Shown piece after piece: positions 53,116 to 63,979 of a stretch of 64,000 bases of DNA (the stretch's first letter is position 1; each line of letters starts with the position of its first letter). Origin of the DNA: Dugong dugon. Lineage: Eukaryota; Chordata; Mammalia; Sirenia; Dugongidae. Below the pieces are notes generated by a model. That model was not told where the DNA came from. It worked only from the letters and a program-made list of their open reading frames with translations, and searched no databases. The position numbers and the translations under genes were made by a program. Where the stretch lies: positions 4,439,501 through 4,503,500 of the forward strand of contig CM057465.1 of the NCBI GenBank assembly GCA_030035585.1. The letters are read 5' to 3'.

Positions 53116-55466
53116 GAACTCAAAAAAAGGTTTAAACACAGAAGAAAACATTCTTTGATGGTTATGGGGGTGGGGAGGGAGGGTGAGGGTTATTCACTAA
53201 GTAGATAGTAGATAAGAATGATCTTAAGTCAGCACAACTGGACTAAACCAAAGCTGAGAAGTTTCCTCAATACAATCAAATACTTTGAGAGACAGAGTAG
53301 CAGGGATTGGGGGGGGGGGGTCTGGGGACCATGCTTTCAGGGGACGTCTAGGTCAATTGGCATAACAAAGCTTATTAAGAAAATGTTCTGCATCCTACTT
53401 TGGTGAGTGGCGTCTGCCGTCTTAAAAGTTTGCAAGCAGCCATCTAAGATGCATCAATTGGTCCCAACCACCTGGAGTAACGGAGAACGAAGAACACCAA
53501 AGACACAAGGAAAATATTAGCCCAAGAGACAGAAGGGGCCACATACACCACAGACTTCATCAGCCTGAGACCAGAAGAACTAGAGGGTGCCCGGCTACCA
53601 CCAATAAACATCCTGACAGGGAACACAACAGAGGGTCCCTGATGGAGCAGTAGAAGGATGGGGTGCAGAACTCAAATTCTAGTAAGAAGACCAGACTTAA
53701 TGGTCAGACTGAGACTGGAGGCACTCCAGAAGGCATGGCCCCTGGACTCTCCATCAGCCCAGAACTAAAATAATTTCGGAGGCCAACTCTTCAGACAGGG
53801 ATTGGACTGGACTGTGGGACATAAAGTGATACTTGTGAAGAGTGTGCCTCTTCATCAAGTAGATACAAGAGGCCAAAGGGGCAGCTTCTGTCCAGAGGTG
53901 AGATGGGAAGGCACAGAGAGTTAGGAGCTTGTTGAATGGTCATGGGGAATCAGGGGCTGAAAGGAGGAGGCTGCTGTCACAGAACGGGGTGAGCAATTAG
54001 GGTCTCATAACAATGTCCCCCCAAAAAAATTTTTGTATGGGAGACTAACTTGAAATGTAAACTTCATTTAATTACCACAATAAAAAGAAAAGTGCTCTGA
54101 GCACAAAGCCGAGTTTGCATAACTATTGAAGAGCTTAAGTTGTATCATGCCTGCCCACCCCTGCCAGTTCCCAGCAAACCACATAACCAAGAAGAGAGGA
54201 AAACATTTGCCAAGCAAAAAAATAAATAAATAATAAAAAATAAAGATCTATCAAGTAACTGGAAACAAAAAGAAAGCCAGGAGTGGCAATGTTTATTTAA
54301 GACAAATTAGAGGTCAAGGGGGGAAAACACTAAGTGGGGCAAAGAGGGTTATTTTATATGGCACAGGGTATATTTCACAGTAAAGATACAGGTTATGATT
54401 ACATCCAATAGTACAGTATGAAGATATCTGAGGTGAATTCTGCTTTTAATTCCAAGAGTAAAGTTAGTGTTTCCACCTTCTCCTTTTGCAAATAATGCAA
54501 GCACAACAGGAGAATAATAAAGAGGACACCAAGCTCCATCTTTGATGACCCTGGGAGACAACATAAACTCCCAAAGAGGAACGAGCTGCCAAAAACAGGA
54601 TGGACAAACCAGAGGGCAAGAAGAAGCAGACAGCAGACACCGCTAACTGCAGAGCTGAGGCTGGCAAAGGGTCTCCTCCACAATTAATGGCTCACTTTGA
54701 AGTGCAAATCCACAATTACTTGCTTAGAATAACCAGAACAAAGTGTAACTATGGTTCTGGAGCTTCTCTGGACTTGATTTGGTTCCAAAAAGAAATAGAT
54801 AATGAAAAGCTGAAGGAGGACTCACATAGGTAAGCCATGTTTGCAGGAAGCAGTAGGTGTGTGAGGCAGGTCAACACGGTGTGAGTAGCCCCACAATGCA
54901 TTGTCTCAGTTCCATGAGGAACAGTAAAGGTCAAAAGAACTTGCTCACACAAACACAACTGTGTGCCACAGAACTCCTCCTAGCTTAGAACAGAGCCCGT
55001 GTCCCTTCCTACATGAATATCCTGCCATAGCTGATTTAGATGAACGCATCTCACTTAGACATGGAGAATCAAAAAGGAACCATCGCAGGATGCATAAAAT
55101 GATGCCGTAAGAAGAATGGAAAAATTGAGCAGAGCAAAACAAATGACAGATGGAGAATACCCATCAGAGAAATGCTACCATTGATGAGATGAAATTGTGA
55201 ACAGATGGATTGTCATGAAGCCAATAGTATAATGGAGCAACAAAGAGTTTAATAAGGAATTGCAAGAGCTTTGGGAAGGTACAGCAAGATGATAGGTGGT
55301 AAGGGCTCAGAAAGAAAGGGAGAAAACGAAATCATCAAAGAAGCTAAATTCCTTAGAAGAAGTATAGAGGAGAACAGATGCAGCTGAGAACACAATAAGG
55401 GACATAGAAGACAGGACTGGGAAAAAAAAATCCAAACCTCTTGCCACAGAGTTGATTTCAGCTCAT

Positions 55467-55657
55467 AAACCAAAAAAAAAGTCCACTGCCGTTGAATCGA
55501 TTCCAACTCATAGTGATCCCATAGGGATTCCAAGGCTGTAAATCTCCACAGAAGCAGACTGCCACATCTTTCTTCCGTGGAGCTGCTCTTGATTTCAAAC
55601 TGTGACCTTTCGGTTAGCAGTCAATCACTTTAACCACCGCACAACCGGGGCTCCTTA
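55467..55657 (-). mobile_element. AfroSINE, long form, minus
   Basis: gtccactgccgttgaatcga, ggctgtaaatctccacagaa, catctttcttccgtggagct and accggggctcc. A further short fragment of similar type precedes it (55430-55466). Confidence 0.88.
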
Positions 55658-55932
55658 TAGACTGAGAAAAGTGAGCAAAATGAAATGGTAATAATCTAAA
55701 AGGATTAGAGAGAAAATAATAGATAAGGGAAAAGGCAATCCAAAGGGTGCATACTTACTCTGTCCAAAAAAGAGTATTGAAGTTATGAAACCCTGAAAAA
55801 ATATTTAAAGATATTGTTCAAGAAAGCTTCCCAGAAATAAAAGTTGAACATATTATTTACAGGGTACATTCATATCTCAGAAAAACTGATTTAAAGTAAT
55901 CAACATTGAATTGTGCCCTTCTAATGTTACTG

Positions 55933-56090
55933 GGGAGCCCTGGTGAAGCAGTGGTTAAGAGCTCAGCTGCTAACCAAAAGGTGAGTAGTTCAAATCCACC
56001 AGCCTCTCCTTAGAAACTCTATGGGACAGTTCTACTCTGTCCTATAGGGTTGCTATGAGTCAGAATCAACTCAATGGCAATGGGTTTTGT
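55933..56090 (+). mobile_element. AfroSINE, short form, plus
   Basis: gggagccctggtgaagcagt to gcaatgggttttg. Flanks atgttact and aagttact. Confidence 0.9.
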
Positions 56091-56101
56091 AAAGTTACTA
56101 G

Positions 56102-56290
56102 GGGAGTCCCTGGGTGATGCAAACAGTTAACTCACTCGGATATTAACCAAAAGATCAGAGGTTTGAATCCACCCAGAGGCACTCAGAAGAAAGGCCTAGC
56201 AATCTGCTCCCGAAAACCAGCCATTGAAAACCCTATGGAGCGCAGTTCTACTCTGACACACACAGAGTAGCCATGAGTTGGAGTTGACAC
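56102..56290 (+). mobile_element. SINE, ccctgggtg subfamily, plus
   Basis: ggagtccctgggtgatgcaa, gtttgaatccacccagaggc, gaagaaaggcctagcaatct and agtagccatgagttggagtt. Immediately follows the other SINE after a repeat of its target word. Confidence 0.9.
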
Positions 56291-56868
56291 CTACTGGACA
56301 TCAGAGAGAAATAGAGAATTCTTTCCAGGTAATACTATCAAGCTATCTATAAGGAGAAAAATAATCAGACTGGCTCAGACTTCTCCCAAGCAATATTCAG
56401 AGCAAGACTGTGGAAGAATATAAAAGAAAATGTGACTTGGAAAATATATAGTTAGCCAAATGTTGTTCCAATATAAAGGAAAAAAAGAAACTTTTTTGAA
56501 CATGAAAAATTCATGGAATATGTTTCCCTTGAGTTCTTGAGGATTCTATTAAAGAATGAATTTAAGCAAACCAAGAGATAAGTCAAGTAAAAGCTGCAAA
56601 TGGGCAGACTTTGAGAACTGAATCTATTTAACCATACGAATAAGTTCAAAACAAATCCAGGGATTAGGTTACAAAACAAAATGTGGATGTTAAGCCCCTG
56701 ACAACGTAGACCAATAGCTGAGAGGAAAAGGGATGGAGGAGGTAGAAGGTTATGTAAATACACTGACTCCTTTATTTTTTATAGCCAAGATTCAAAAGAT
56801 AATTTAAAGCAGGTAAATAAAAGAGTAGAGGCATCAGTATATTTAAAAGAGCACACTGAGACAGATAC

Positions 56869-57250
56869 CACCACCTCTCTATCGTACTGTGGTGGCTGGC
56901 ATGTTGCTGTGATGCTGGAAGCTATGCCACTGGTATTTCAAATACCAGCAGGGTCATCCATGGCAGGTGTCAGCAGAACTTCCAGACTAAGAAAGACTAG
57001 GAAGAAAGTCCTTGTGATCTACTTCAGAAAATTAGCCAATGGAAACGCTATGTATCACAACAGAATATTGCCCAAAATAGTGCTGGAAGATGAGCCATCT
57101 AGGTTGGAAGGCACTGAAAATACACAGTGGTCACAACAACCGATTCAAGCACACCAACAATCATGAAGATGACACAGCACCGGGTAACATTTTATTTGGT
57201 TATTCATGGGGACACCATGAGTTGGGGCCAACTCAATGGCAACTAAAAAC
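56869..57250 (+). mobile_element. Internally deleted RTE element, second copy
   Basis: Same structure as 6445-6834: RTE leader and coding start (gtactgtggtggctggcatg, gatgagccatctaggttgga) followed directly by the RTE 3' end (gacaccatgagttggggcca, ggcaactaaaaacaa). The interior of the LINE is missing at the same join (cacagtggtcacaacaa ... caagcacaccaa). Confidence 0.85.
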
Positions 57251-57333
57251 AAGAAGAAAGATCTCAAAGGGAGAAGATAAAGCAGGAGAAAGGAGGTAAC
57301 GTTGAATCTTCTAATTTTCTTGTTATCCATGAT

Positions 57334-57640
57334 GTTGTTGTTGTTGTTAGCTGCCACAGAGTCACCCCCAACTCATGGCAACCTCATGCACAATGAAATG
57401 AATAGGGCCACTGTGATCCATAGGCTTTTCATTGTCTATTTTTGGAAGTAGATTGCCAGGGCTTTCTTCCTAGCCTGTCTTAGTCTGGAAGCACCACTGA
57501 AACCTGTTCAGCATCATAGCAACATGCAAGCCTCCACTGACCGACAGATGATGCCTGCGCATGAGGTATATTGGCCAGGAATCAAACCAGGTCTCCTGCA
57601 TGGAAGGCAAAAATTCTACCAGGGAAACACCACTACACAC
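57334..57640 (-). mobile_element. tRNA-Gly-head SINE with RTE body, complete, minus
   Basis: 307 bp with a perfect 11-bp duplication ttatccatgat (57323-57333, 57641-57651). On the minus strand the head reads gtagtggtgtttccctggta then ggtttgattcc (B box). The RTE leader follows (gcttgcatgttgctatgatg, caggtttcagtggtgcttcc), then the RTE 3' end (gttgccatgagttggg, agctaacaacaaca). Confidence 0.9.
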
Positions 57641-57898
57641 TTATCCATGATAGATAGTGAATAAATATTGTCTAAATAATCTGTTCTCAGGGCATATACT
57701 CCAGGATCTCTGGCAGCCCCTGAGACCCTTATGAGACTATGTTTAAATGAACGCTAAGATGTTGTTTGCCTTTCCACTCTCATTCTCTCATGAGTGTACA
57801 GTGGAGTTTTCCAGCTCTGTGCTGTGTGATGATGTCATTGGTCTGACAGCTCATGGAATGTACCTCTAAATTCTAGAATTTTCTAACATAGTAGGCTT

Positions 57899-58460
57899 GT
57901 TGTTGTTAGGTGCCGTTGAGTGGATTCCAACTCACAGCAACACTAGGTACAACAGAACTAAACACTGCCCGGTCCTGCGCCATCCTCACGATAATGCTTG
58001 AGCCCATTGTTGAAGCCACTGTATCAATCCATCTCACTGAGGGTCTTCCTCTTTTTCTCTGACCCTCTACTTTACCAAGCATGATGTCCTTCTCCAGGAA
58101 CTGGTCCCTCCTGATAACATGTCCAAAGTATGTGAGATATAGTCTCACCATTCTTGCTTCCAAGGAGCATTCTGGTTGTACTTCTTCCAAGGCAATTTGT
58201 TCTTTTGGCAGTCCATGGTATATTCAATATTCTTTGCCAACACCACAATTCAAAGGCGTCAATTCTTCTTCCCTCTTCTTATTCAACGTCCAGCTTTCAC
58301 ATGCATATGAGGTGACTGAAAACACCGTGGCTTGGGTCAGGCGCACCTTCGTTTTCAAGGTGACATCTTTGCATTTCAACACTTTAAAGAGATCTTTTGC
58401 AGTAGATTTGCCCAGTGCGATGTGTCTTTTGATTCATTGAATGCTGCTTCCACGGGCGTT
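57899..58460 (-). mobile_element. RTE LINE, 5'-truncated, minus
   Basis: 562 bp from the RTE 3' end (ttgttgttaggtgccgttga). Flanked by gtaggctt at 57891-57898 and 58461-58468. The antisense frame 57906-58190 gives the RTE C-terminal tail (LEEVQPECSLEARMVRL-type, LEKDIMLGKVEGQRKRGRPS). Confidence 0.92.
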
Positions 58461-58638
58461 GTAGGCTTGTTGTTGTTAGGTGCCATCAAGTCAGTTCTGA
58501 CTCATAGTGTACAACAGAACAAAACATTGCCTGGTCCTGAGCCATCCTCAAAATCTTGTCAGGCTTAAGCCCATTGTTGCAGCCACTGTGTCAATCTATC
58601 TCATTGAGGGTCTTCCTCTTTTTCACCGACCCTCCACT

Positions 58639-61489
58639 TTACCAAGCATGATGTCCTTCTCCAGGGACTGATCCCTCCTGATAACATGTCCAAAGTATGT
58701 GAGTGACATCTTTGCATTTCAACACTTTAAAGAAGACTTTTGCATCAGACCTGCCCAAGGCAAAGCGTCTTTTGATTTCTTGACTGCTGCTTCCATGAGC
58801 ATCAAGTGTGGATTCAAGGAAAATGAAATACTTGACAACTTCAATTTTTTCTCCTTCTGTCATGATGCTGCTTATTGGTCCAGTTGTGAGGATTTTTGTT
58901 TTCTTTATGTTGAAGTTCTTTATGAAGTAATCCATAATGAAGGCTGGAGTCTTTGATCTTCATCAGTAAGTGCTTCAAGTCCTCTTCACTTTCGGCAAGT
59001 AAGGTGGTGTTATCTGAATAACACAGCTTGTTAATGAGTCTTCCTCCAATCCTGAAGCCCTGTTCTTCTTCATAGAGTCCAGCTTCTCAGATTATTTGCT
59101 CAGCATATAGATTGTATAAGTATGGTGAAAGGATACAACCCTGATGCACACCTTTCCTGACTTTAAACTACGTGGTATCCCCTTGTTCTGTTTGAAGGAC
59201 TGCCTCTTGATCTACGTACAGATTCCTCATGAGCACAATTAAGTGTTCTGGAATTCCCATTCTTTGCAATGTTATCCATAATTTGTTATGATCCACACCG
59301 TTGAATGCCTTTGCATAGTCAATAAAACACAGGTAAACATCTTTCCAGTATTCTCTGCTTTCAGCCAAGATCTGGTTCCCTGTCCTCTTCGGAATCTGGC
59401 TTGAATTTCTGGCAGTTCCCTGTTGATACACTGCTTCAGTGGCTTTTGAATGGTCTTCAGCAAAATTTTACTTCTGTGTGATATTAATGATATTGTTCCA
59501 TAATTTCCACATTCGTTTGGATCACCTTTCTGGGAATAGGCATAAATATGTATCTCTTCCAGTCAGTTGGCCAGGTAGCTATTCCAAATTTCTTGGCACA
59601 GACGAGTGAGAACTTCCAGAGTTGCATTCGTTTGTTGAAACGTCTCCATTGGTATTGCGTCAATTCCTAGAGCCTTGTTTTTCAACAATGCCTTCAGTGG
59701 AGCTTGGACTTCTTTGGTACCATTGGTTCCTGATCATACGTTACCTCCTGAAATGGTTGACTGTCCACCAATACTTTTTGGTATAGTGACTCTGTGTATT
59801 CCTTCCATCTTCTTTTGATGCTTCCTGCGTCATTTAATATTTTCCCCGTAGAATCCTTCAATATTGCAACTCTAGACTTGAGTTTTTTCTTCAGTTCTTT
59901 CAGCTTGAGAAATGCCAAATGTGTTCTTCTCTGTTGGTTTTCTATCTCCAGGTCTTTGCACATGTCATTATAATACTTTACTTTTTCTTCTTGACCAACC
60001 CTTTGAAATCTTCTGTTCAGCTCTTTGACTTCATCACTTCTTCCTTTCACTTTAGGTACTCGACGTTCAAGAGCAAGTTTCAGAATCTCATTTGACATCC
60101 ATTTTGGTCTGTTCTTTCTTTCCTGTCTTTTTAATGACCTCTTGCTTTCTTCAGGTATGATGTCCTGGTCTGGTCTTCAGTCATTAGTGTTCAACATGGC
60201 AATTCTATCCTTGAGATGGTCTCTAAACTCCGGTGGGATATACTCAAGGTCGTAGTTTGACTCTTGTGGACTTGTTCTAATTTTCTTCAGTTTCAACTTG
60301 AACTTGCATATGAGCAATTAATGGTCTGTTCTGCAGTCGGCCTCTGGCCTTGTTCTGACTGGTGATATTAAGCTTTTCCATCTTCTCTTTCCACAGAAAT
60401 AGTCGGTTTGCTTCCTCTGTATTCCATCTTGCTAGGTTCATGTGTATAGTCACCGTTTATGTTGGTGAAAAACGGTATTTGCAATGAAGAAGTTGTTGGT
60501 CTTGCAAAATTCTATCATGCAATCTCTGGCATCATTTCTATCACCAAAGCCATATTTTCCAATTACGGATCATTCTTCTTTGTTTCCAACTTTTGCATTC
60601 CAATCACCAGTAATTATCAATGCATCCTGATTGTGTGTTCCATGTCTTAGTCATCTTGTGCTGCTATAACAGAAATACCACAAGGAGATGTCTTTAACAA
60701 AGAAAAACTTATTCTCTGACAGTCTAGTAGGCTACAAGTCCAAATTCAGGGCATCAGCTCCAGGGGAAGACTTTCTCTGCTGGCTCTGGAGGAAAGTCCT
60801 TGTCATCAGTCTTCCCTTGTTCTGGGAGCATCTCAGAGCAGGAACCTCAGGTCCAAATGACGCGCTCTGCTCCCGGCACAGCTTTCTTGGTGGTATGAGG
60901 TCCCCATGTCTCTCCGCTCGCTACTTTCTTTTATATTGCAAAAGAGATTGGCTTAAGACACTATCAGAGCTTGTAGATGTCATCAATATAACTGCCACTA
61001 ATCCATCTTATTACATCATAATGATAACATATAGGGAAATCACATCAGATGACAAAATGGTAGACAATCATATAATACTGGGAATCATGACCTAGGGAAG
61101 TTGACAGATATTTTGTGGGGACACAATTCAATCCATGACATACGATCAATGTCAGACTGCAGAAGTTGGTAAAAATTTTCAATTTCTTCATCTTTGGCCT
61201 TAGTGGTTGGTGCATAAATCTGAATAACAGTCGTATTAACTGGTCTTCCTAGTAGGCATATGGATATTATCCTATCACTGACAGTGTTGTTCTTCAGGAT
61301 AAATCTTAAAATGTTCTTTATGATGATGAATGCAACGCCATTCAAGTTGTCATTCCTGGCATAGTAGACCATATGATTATCCAATTCAAAATGGCCAATA
61401 CCGGTCCATTTCAGCTCACTAATGCCTAGGATATTGGTGTTTATGCATTCCATTTCATTTTTGACGATTTCCAGTTTTCCTAGATTCAT
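58639..61489 (-). pseudogene. RTE endonuclease-reverse transcriptase, broken
   Basis: Minus-strand remains of the single RTE protein. 61140-61489: APE-type endonuclease start (EIVKNEMECINTNILGISEL, KWTGIGHFELDNHMVYYARN, IQIYAPTT). 59694-60098: linker (ELNRRFQRVGQEEKVKYYND, AGSIKRRWKEYTESLYQ). 59168-59431: palm with CFIDYAKAF, where the following conserved D is N (FNGVDH). 58639-58935: C-terminal region (FFIKNFNIKKTKILTTGP-like). Frameshifts, stops, one internal deletion and an LTR insertion separate the parts. Not functional. Confidence 0.9.
60643..61140 (-). mobile_element. MaLR/ERVL-type solo LTR inside RTE, minus
   Basis: 498 bp, ends tgtcttag...ccatgaca, same family as 62021 and 31636. 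Flanks are ttcca and tacga. The uninterrupted RTE order suggests an original ttcga, so each side may have one later change. The antisense endonuclease frame reads through the LTR edge for a few residues only. Confidence 0.88.
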
Positions 61490-62020
61490 ACTTCATACAT
61501 TCCACGTTCCAATTTTTAATGAATGTTTGCAGCTGTTTCTTCTCATTTTGAGTAGTGCCACATCAGTAAATGAAGGTCTGGAAGGTTGACTCCATCCACA
61601 TCATTAAGGTCGATTCTACGTTGAGGAGGCAGCTCCTCCCCAGTTGTCTTTTGAGTGCCTTCCAACCTGAGGGGCTCGTCTTCCAGCACTATATCAGACA
61701 ATGTTCCGCTGCTATTCATAAGGTTTTCACTGGCTAATGCTTTTCACAAGTAGACTGCCGGGTTCTTCTTCCTAGTTTGTCTTAGTCTTGAAACTCAGCT
61801 GAAACCTGTCCACCATGGATGACTCTGCTGGCATTTGAATACCGGTGGCATAGCTTCCACCATAGCAACACACAAGCTCCCACAGTATGACAAACTGACA
61901 GATGCGTGGGGGTTTGTAGGCTTAGGGATATAAATATATGGGGTCTCAGTACTTCTACTATGCCTTTAATACTGACCTCCAGTTATACCTGCTACAATCT
62001 CTGTAACCTCGTTATCATCT

Positions 62021-62544
62021 GTCATGGATTGACTTTTGTCCCCCAAAAATATGTGTTTCAATTTGGCTGGGCCATGATTCCCAGTATTGTGTGGTTGTCC
62101 ACCATTTTGTCATCTGATGTGATTTTCCCATGTGTTGTAAATCCTGCCTTCTATGATGTTGATGAGATGGGATTAGAAACAGTTATGCTAATGAGGCAGA
62201 ACTCAATCTACAAGACTGGGTTGTGTCTTGAGCCAATCTCTTTTGAGATCTAAAAGAGAGAAGTGAGCAGAGAGGTAGGGGGACCTCTTACCACCAAGAA
62301 ACAGGAGTCAGGAGAATAGCTCATCCTTTGGACCCAGGATGCCTGTGCTGAGAAGCTCCTCGACTGGGGAAGATTGATGACAAGGGCCTTCCCCAAGAGC
62401 TAACAGAGAGAGAAAGCCTTCCCCTGGAACTGGTGCCCTGAATATGGACTTCTAGCCTCCTAGACTGTGAGAAAATAAACTTCTGTTTGTTGAAGCCAGC
62501 CACTTGTGGTATTTCTGTTATAGCAGCACTGGATAACTAAGACA
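62021..62544 (+). mobile_element. MaLR/ERVL-type solo LTR, plus
   Basis: 524 bp, ends tgtcatgg...taagaca, flanked by tcatc at 62016-62020 and 62545-62549. Contains ccagtattgtgtggttgtcc, gacttctagcctcctagact, a polyadenylation word in gaaaataaacttctg and ggtatttctgttatagcagc. No internal retroviral genes. Confidence 0.92.
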
Positions 62545-62734
62545 TCATCCAATAGATCATTATTTTGAAATTTCCTAAAGGGAAAGAAAACACGACATGC
62601 ACTTTATTGTCTTTCATTGCAATAGTGTTTCCAAATTTTTCAATTTTATCAAAATTTACTATTTTTGAATCTAACAATATTTTATTCCAAAATTAAAATT
62701 TATTTCTAATATATTTTTCTTATGTTTAAAGATG

Positions 62735-63624
62735 GATTGTTGGCTTAAAGTGAGAGACCAGAAAACTCACTCTCTCAAGCCACACCTGCGCCGTCAATGT
62801 CTAAAGATGTTGAAAATGATGAAAGAGAGGAATTTACCCCAAGGAAACCAGATGAAACTGTAAATAAGAAATAAAAATATGTCGAGCTATTTTCTCAGCT
62901 CCATAAATGTTTGTATTTACTGTATTGTGTCTTATACGACAGAACAGTTTCAAAGAGTGTTATGATGTCAGTGAAGTTGCAGCATAGTTTTGAGGCCAAT
63001 CGTTCACAGTTTAAAGAAAAAGAACGGGGGTATTTTCAACGTAGACGTGGTCAGATCTCTAAAAGCCAAAAATGGTTTGTTACAGCTTTTTCAAAGTAGA
63101 AATGAAAAAGCCACTGAAGCTTCTTACAGTCCCCCTATCACTTAGAATGGAGAAGCCCATACAATTGCTGAGAAACTAATAAAGCCGTGAGCAGTTGACA
63201 TGGCTGAACAACCGCTGGATAAAGTCAGCGAAAGAAATCACAGCATCACCACCTTCCAACAACACAGGAACTCGCCATACAAATATTTAACTGCAAACAT
63301 GAAAATGAAGATAACATTTCGTCTGCAGAACTGTACTCTCACTTTACAAATGGGAGCAGCCCCAAACGTGGTTGGACTTGCTATTTGCTTGCATTCATCA
63401 GGCTTCAGAGCCAGATTATCATTTGAGGAAATCTTTTATGTTGCCACTTGACAAACACGAGTGAAATACTCAGGTAGTAGAATAACTTCTTTGAATCTTG
63501 ATTTATTCTGGAATAATTGTGTTGACATTTGCACTGATGGTACCAAAGCAATGGCGGGTAATACTGGCACAATCCTTAGCACAATAGAGGAAGTGACACT
63601 AAAATACACTGACAGTTATATTCT
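62735..63624 (+). pseudogene. hAT/ZBED-like transposase-derived pseudogene
   Basis: Remnant of the hAT-type DUF4371 family (the type behind ZBED5, FAM200 and SCAND3-like genes). Visible in order: a BED-finger C-terminal part (SKSVMMSVKLQHSFEANRSQ then FKEKERGYFQRRRGQISKSQ, 62950-63075), an EASY segment (NEKATEASYSPPIT, about 63103-63144), GEAHTIAEKLIKP (about 63148-63188), and WNNCVDICTDGTKAMAGNTG (about 63509-63568), matching the family ICTDGA.AM motif. Stops (after SPPIT; TGA after EKLIKP where Cys is usual) and at least two frame changes break it. A SINE cuts it at 63625. It acts as no enzyme now; the ancestor was a DNA transposase. Confidence 0.8.
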
Positions 63625-63835
63625 TTAGGAGCCCCTGGGTGGTGCGAATGGGTAAGCATTGACCACTAACCAAAAGGTTGGCAGTTTGAGTCCATCCAGA
63701 GGCACCTCAGAAGAAAGGCCTAGCAATCTGTTTTTGAAAGATCACAGCCATTGAGAACTCTCTGGAGCACATGTCTACTCTGACACACATCGGTCACCAT
63801 GAGTCAGGATCATCTAGATGGCAACTGATTTACTG
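63625..63835 (+). mobile_element. SINE, cctgggtgg subfamily, plus
   Basis: aggagcccctgggtggtgcg, gtttgagtccatccagaggc, gaagaaaggcctagcaatct and cggtcaccatgagtcaggat. Target tattctt at 63618-63624 and 63836-63842. Confidence 0.92.
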
Positions 63836-63850
63836 TATTCTTGGGAGGAG

Positions 63851-63979
63851 GCAGTGGTGGTTCAACGGTAGAATTCTTGTCGTCCATGCAGGAAGACCCC
63901 AGTTCAATTTCCAGCCCATGCATCTCATGTGCAGCCACCACTCGTCCAACAGTTGAGGCTTGCCTGTTGCAATGATGCT
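63851..63979 (+). mobile_element. tRNA-Gly-head SINE, plus, cut by an LTR
   Basis: 63851-63922 is a 72-nt tRNA-Gly-like head: gcagtggtggttcaacggta (A-box region) and agttcaatttcc (B-box region), closing catgca. It is a pseudo-tRNA: the anticodon arm reads ttcttgtcgtcc and pairing is degraded. The leader-like body starts (gcagccaccactcgtccaac, gaggcttgcctgttgcaatg) and is interrupted at 63980. Confidence 0.88.

Larger units (their letters stand above)
50857..54240 (+). mobile_element. 5'-truncated L1 with probable 3' transduction
   Basis: L1 sequence runs from about 50886 (gatatccctcatgaaaattg) through ORF2 and a roughly 975-bp 3' UTR to a first A-rich end at 54080-54091 (cacaataaaaagaaaa). 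About 145 bp of non-L1 sequence (54092-54235) follows, absent from the L1 ends at 8885 and 44482, and it closes with a second A-rich tail (aaaaaaataaataaataat). The target word agatctatc..aagtaa flanks the whole unit (about 50842-50857 and 54242-54258). 50857-50885 is short filler of unknown origin. The 3' UTR holds a 12-G run at about 53309. Confidence 0.85.
54241..56868 (+). mobile_element. Old HAL1/L1-like element, plus, with three SINEs
   Basis: 54241-54500 (gaaagccaggagtggcaatg, aaacactaagtggggcaaag) matches the endonuclease region of a HAL1/L1-type LINE. 55140-56800 includes caagaaagcttcccagaaat, ggaaaaatatatagttagcc and caagactgtggaagaatata in ORF1/ORF2-like order. The middle, 54500-55140, including open frame 54600-54833, is uncertain. 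Together with copy B it seems to be the target that the L1 at 50857 entered. Confidence 0.6.
58469..61915 (-). mobile_element. Near full-length RTE LINE, minus, with an LTR inside
   Basis: About 2.95 kb of RTE once the LTR at 60643-61140 is removed, from the 3' end at 58469 to the 5' leader near 61915 (catagcaacacacaagctcc, cagtatgacaaactgacaga). The target gtaggctt follows at 61916-61923. An internal deletion near 58703 joins caaagtatgtgag to tgacatctttgca, removing about 230 bp that the neighbouring copy keeps. Confidence 0.92.

Noticed and set aside
63851..63922. A tRNA-Gly gene
   Set aside because: The A and B boxes are visible, but stem pairing is decayed, the anticodon arm is altered and RTE-leader sequence follows, so it is a SINE head.
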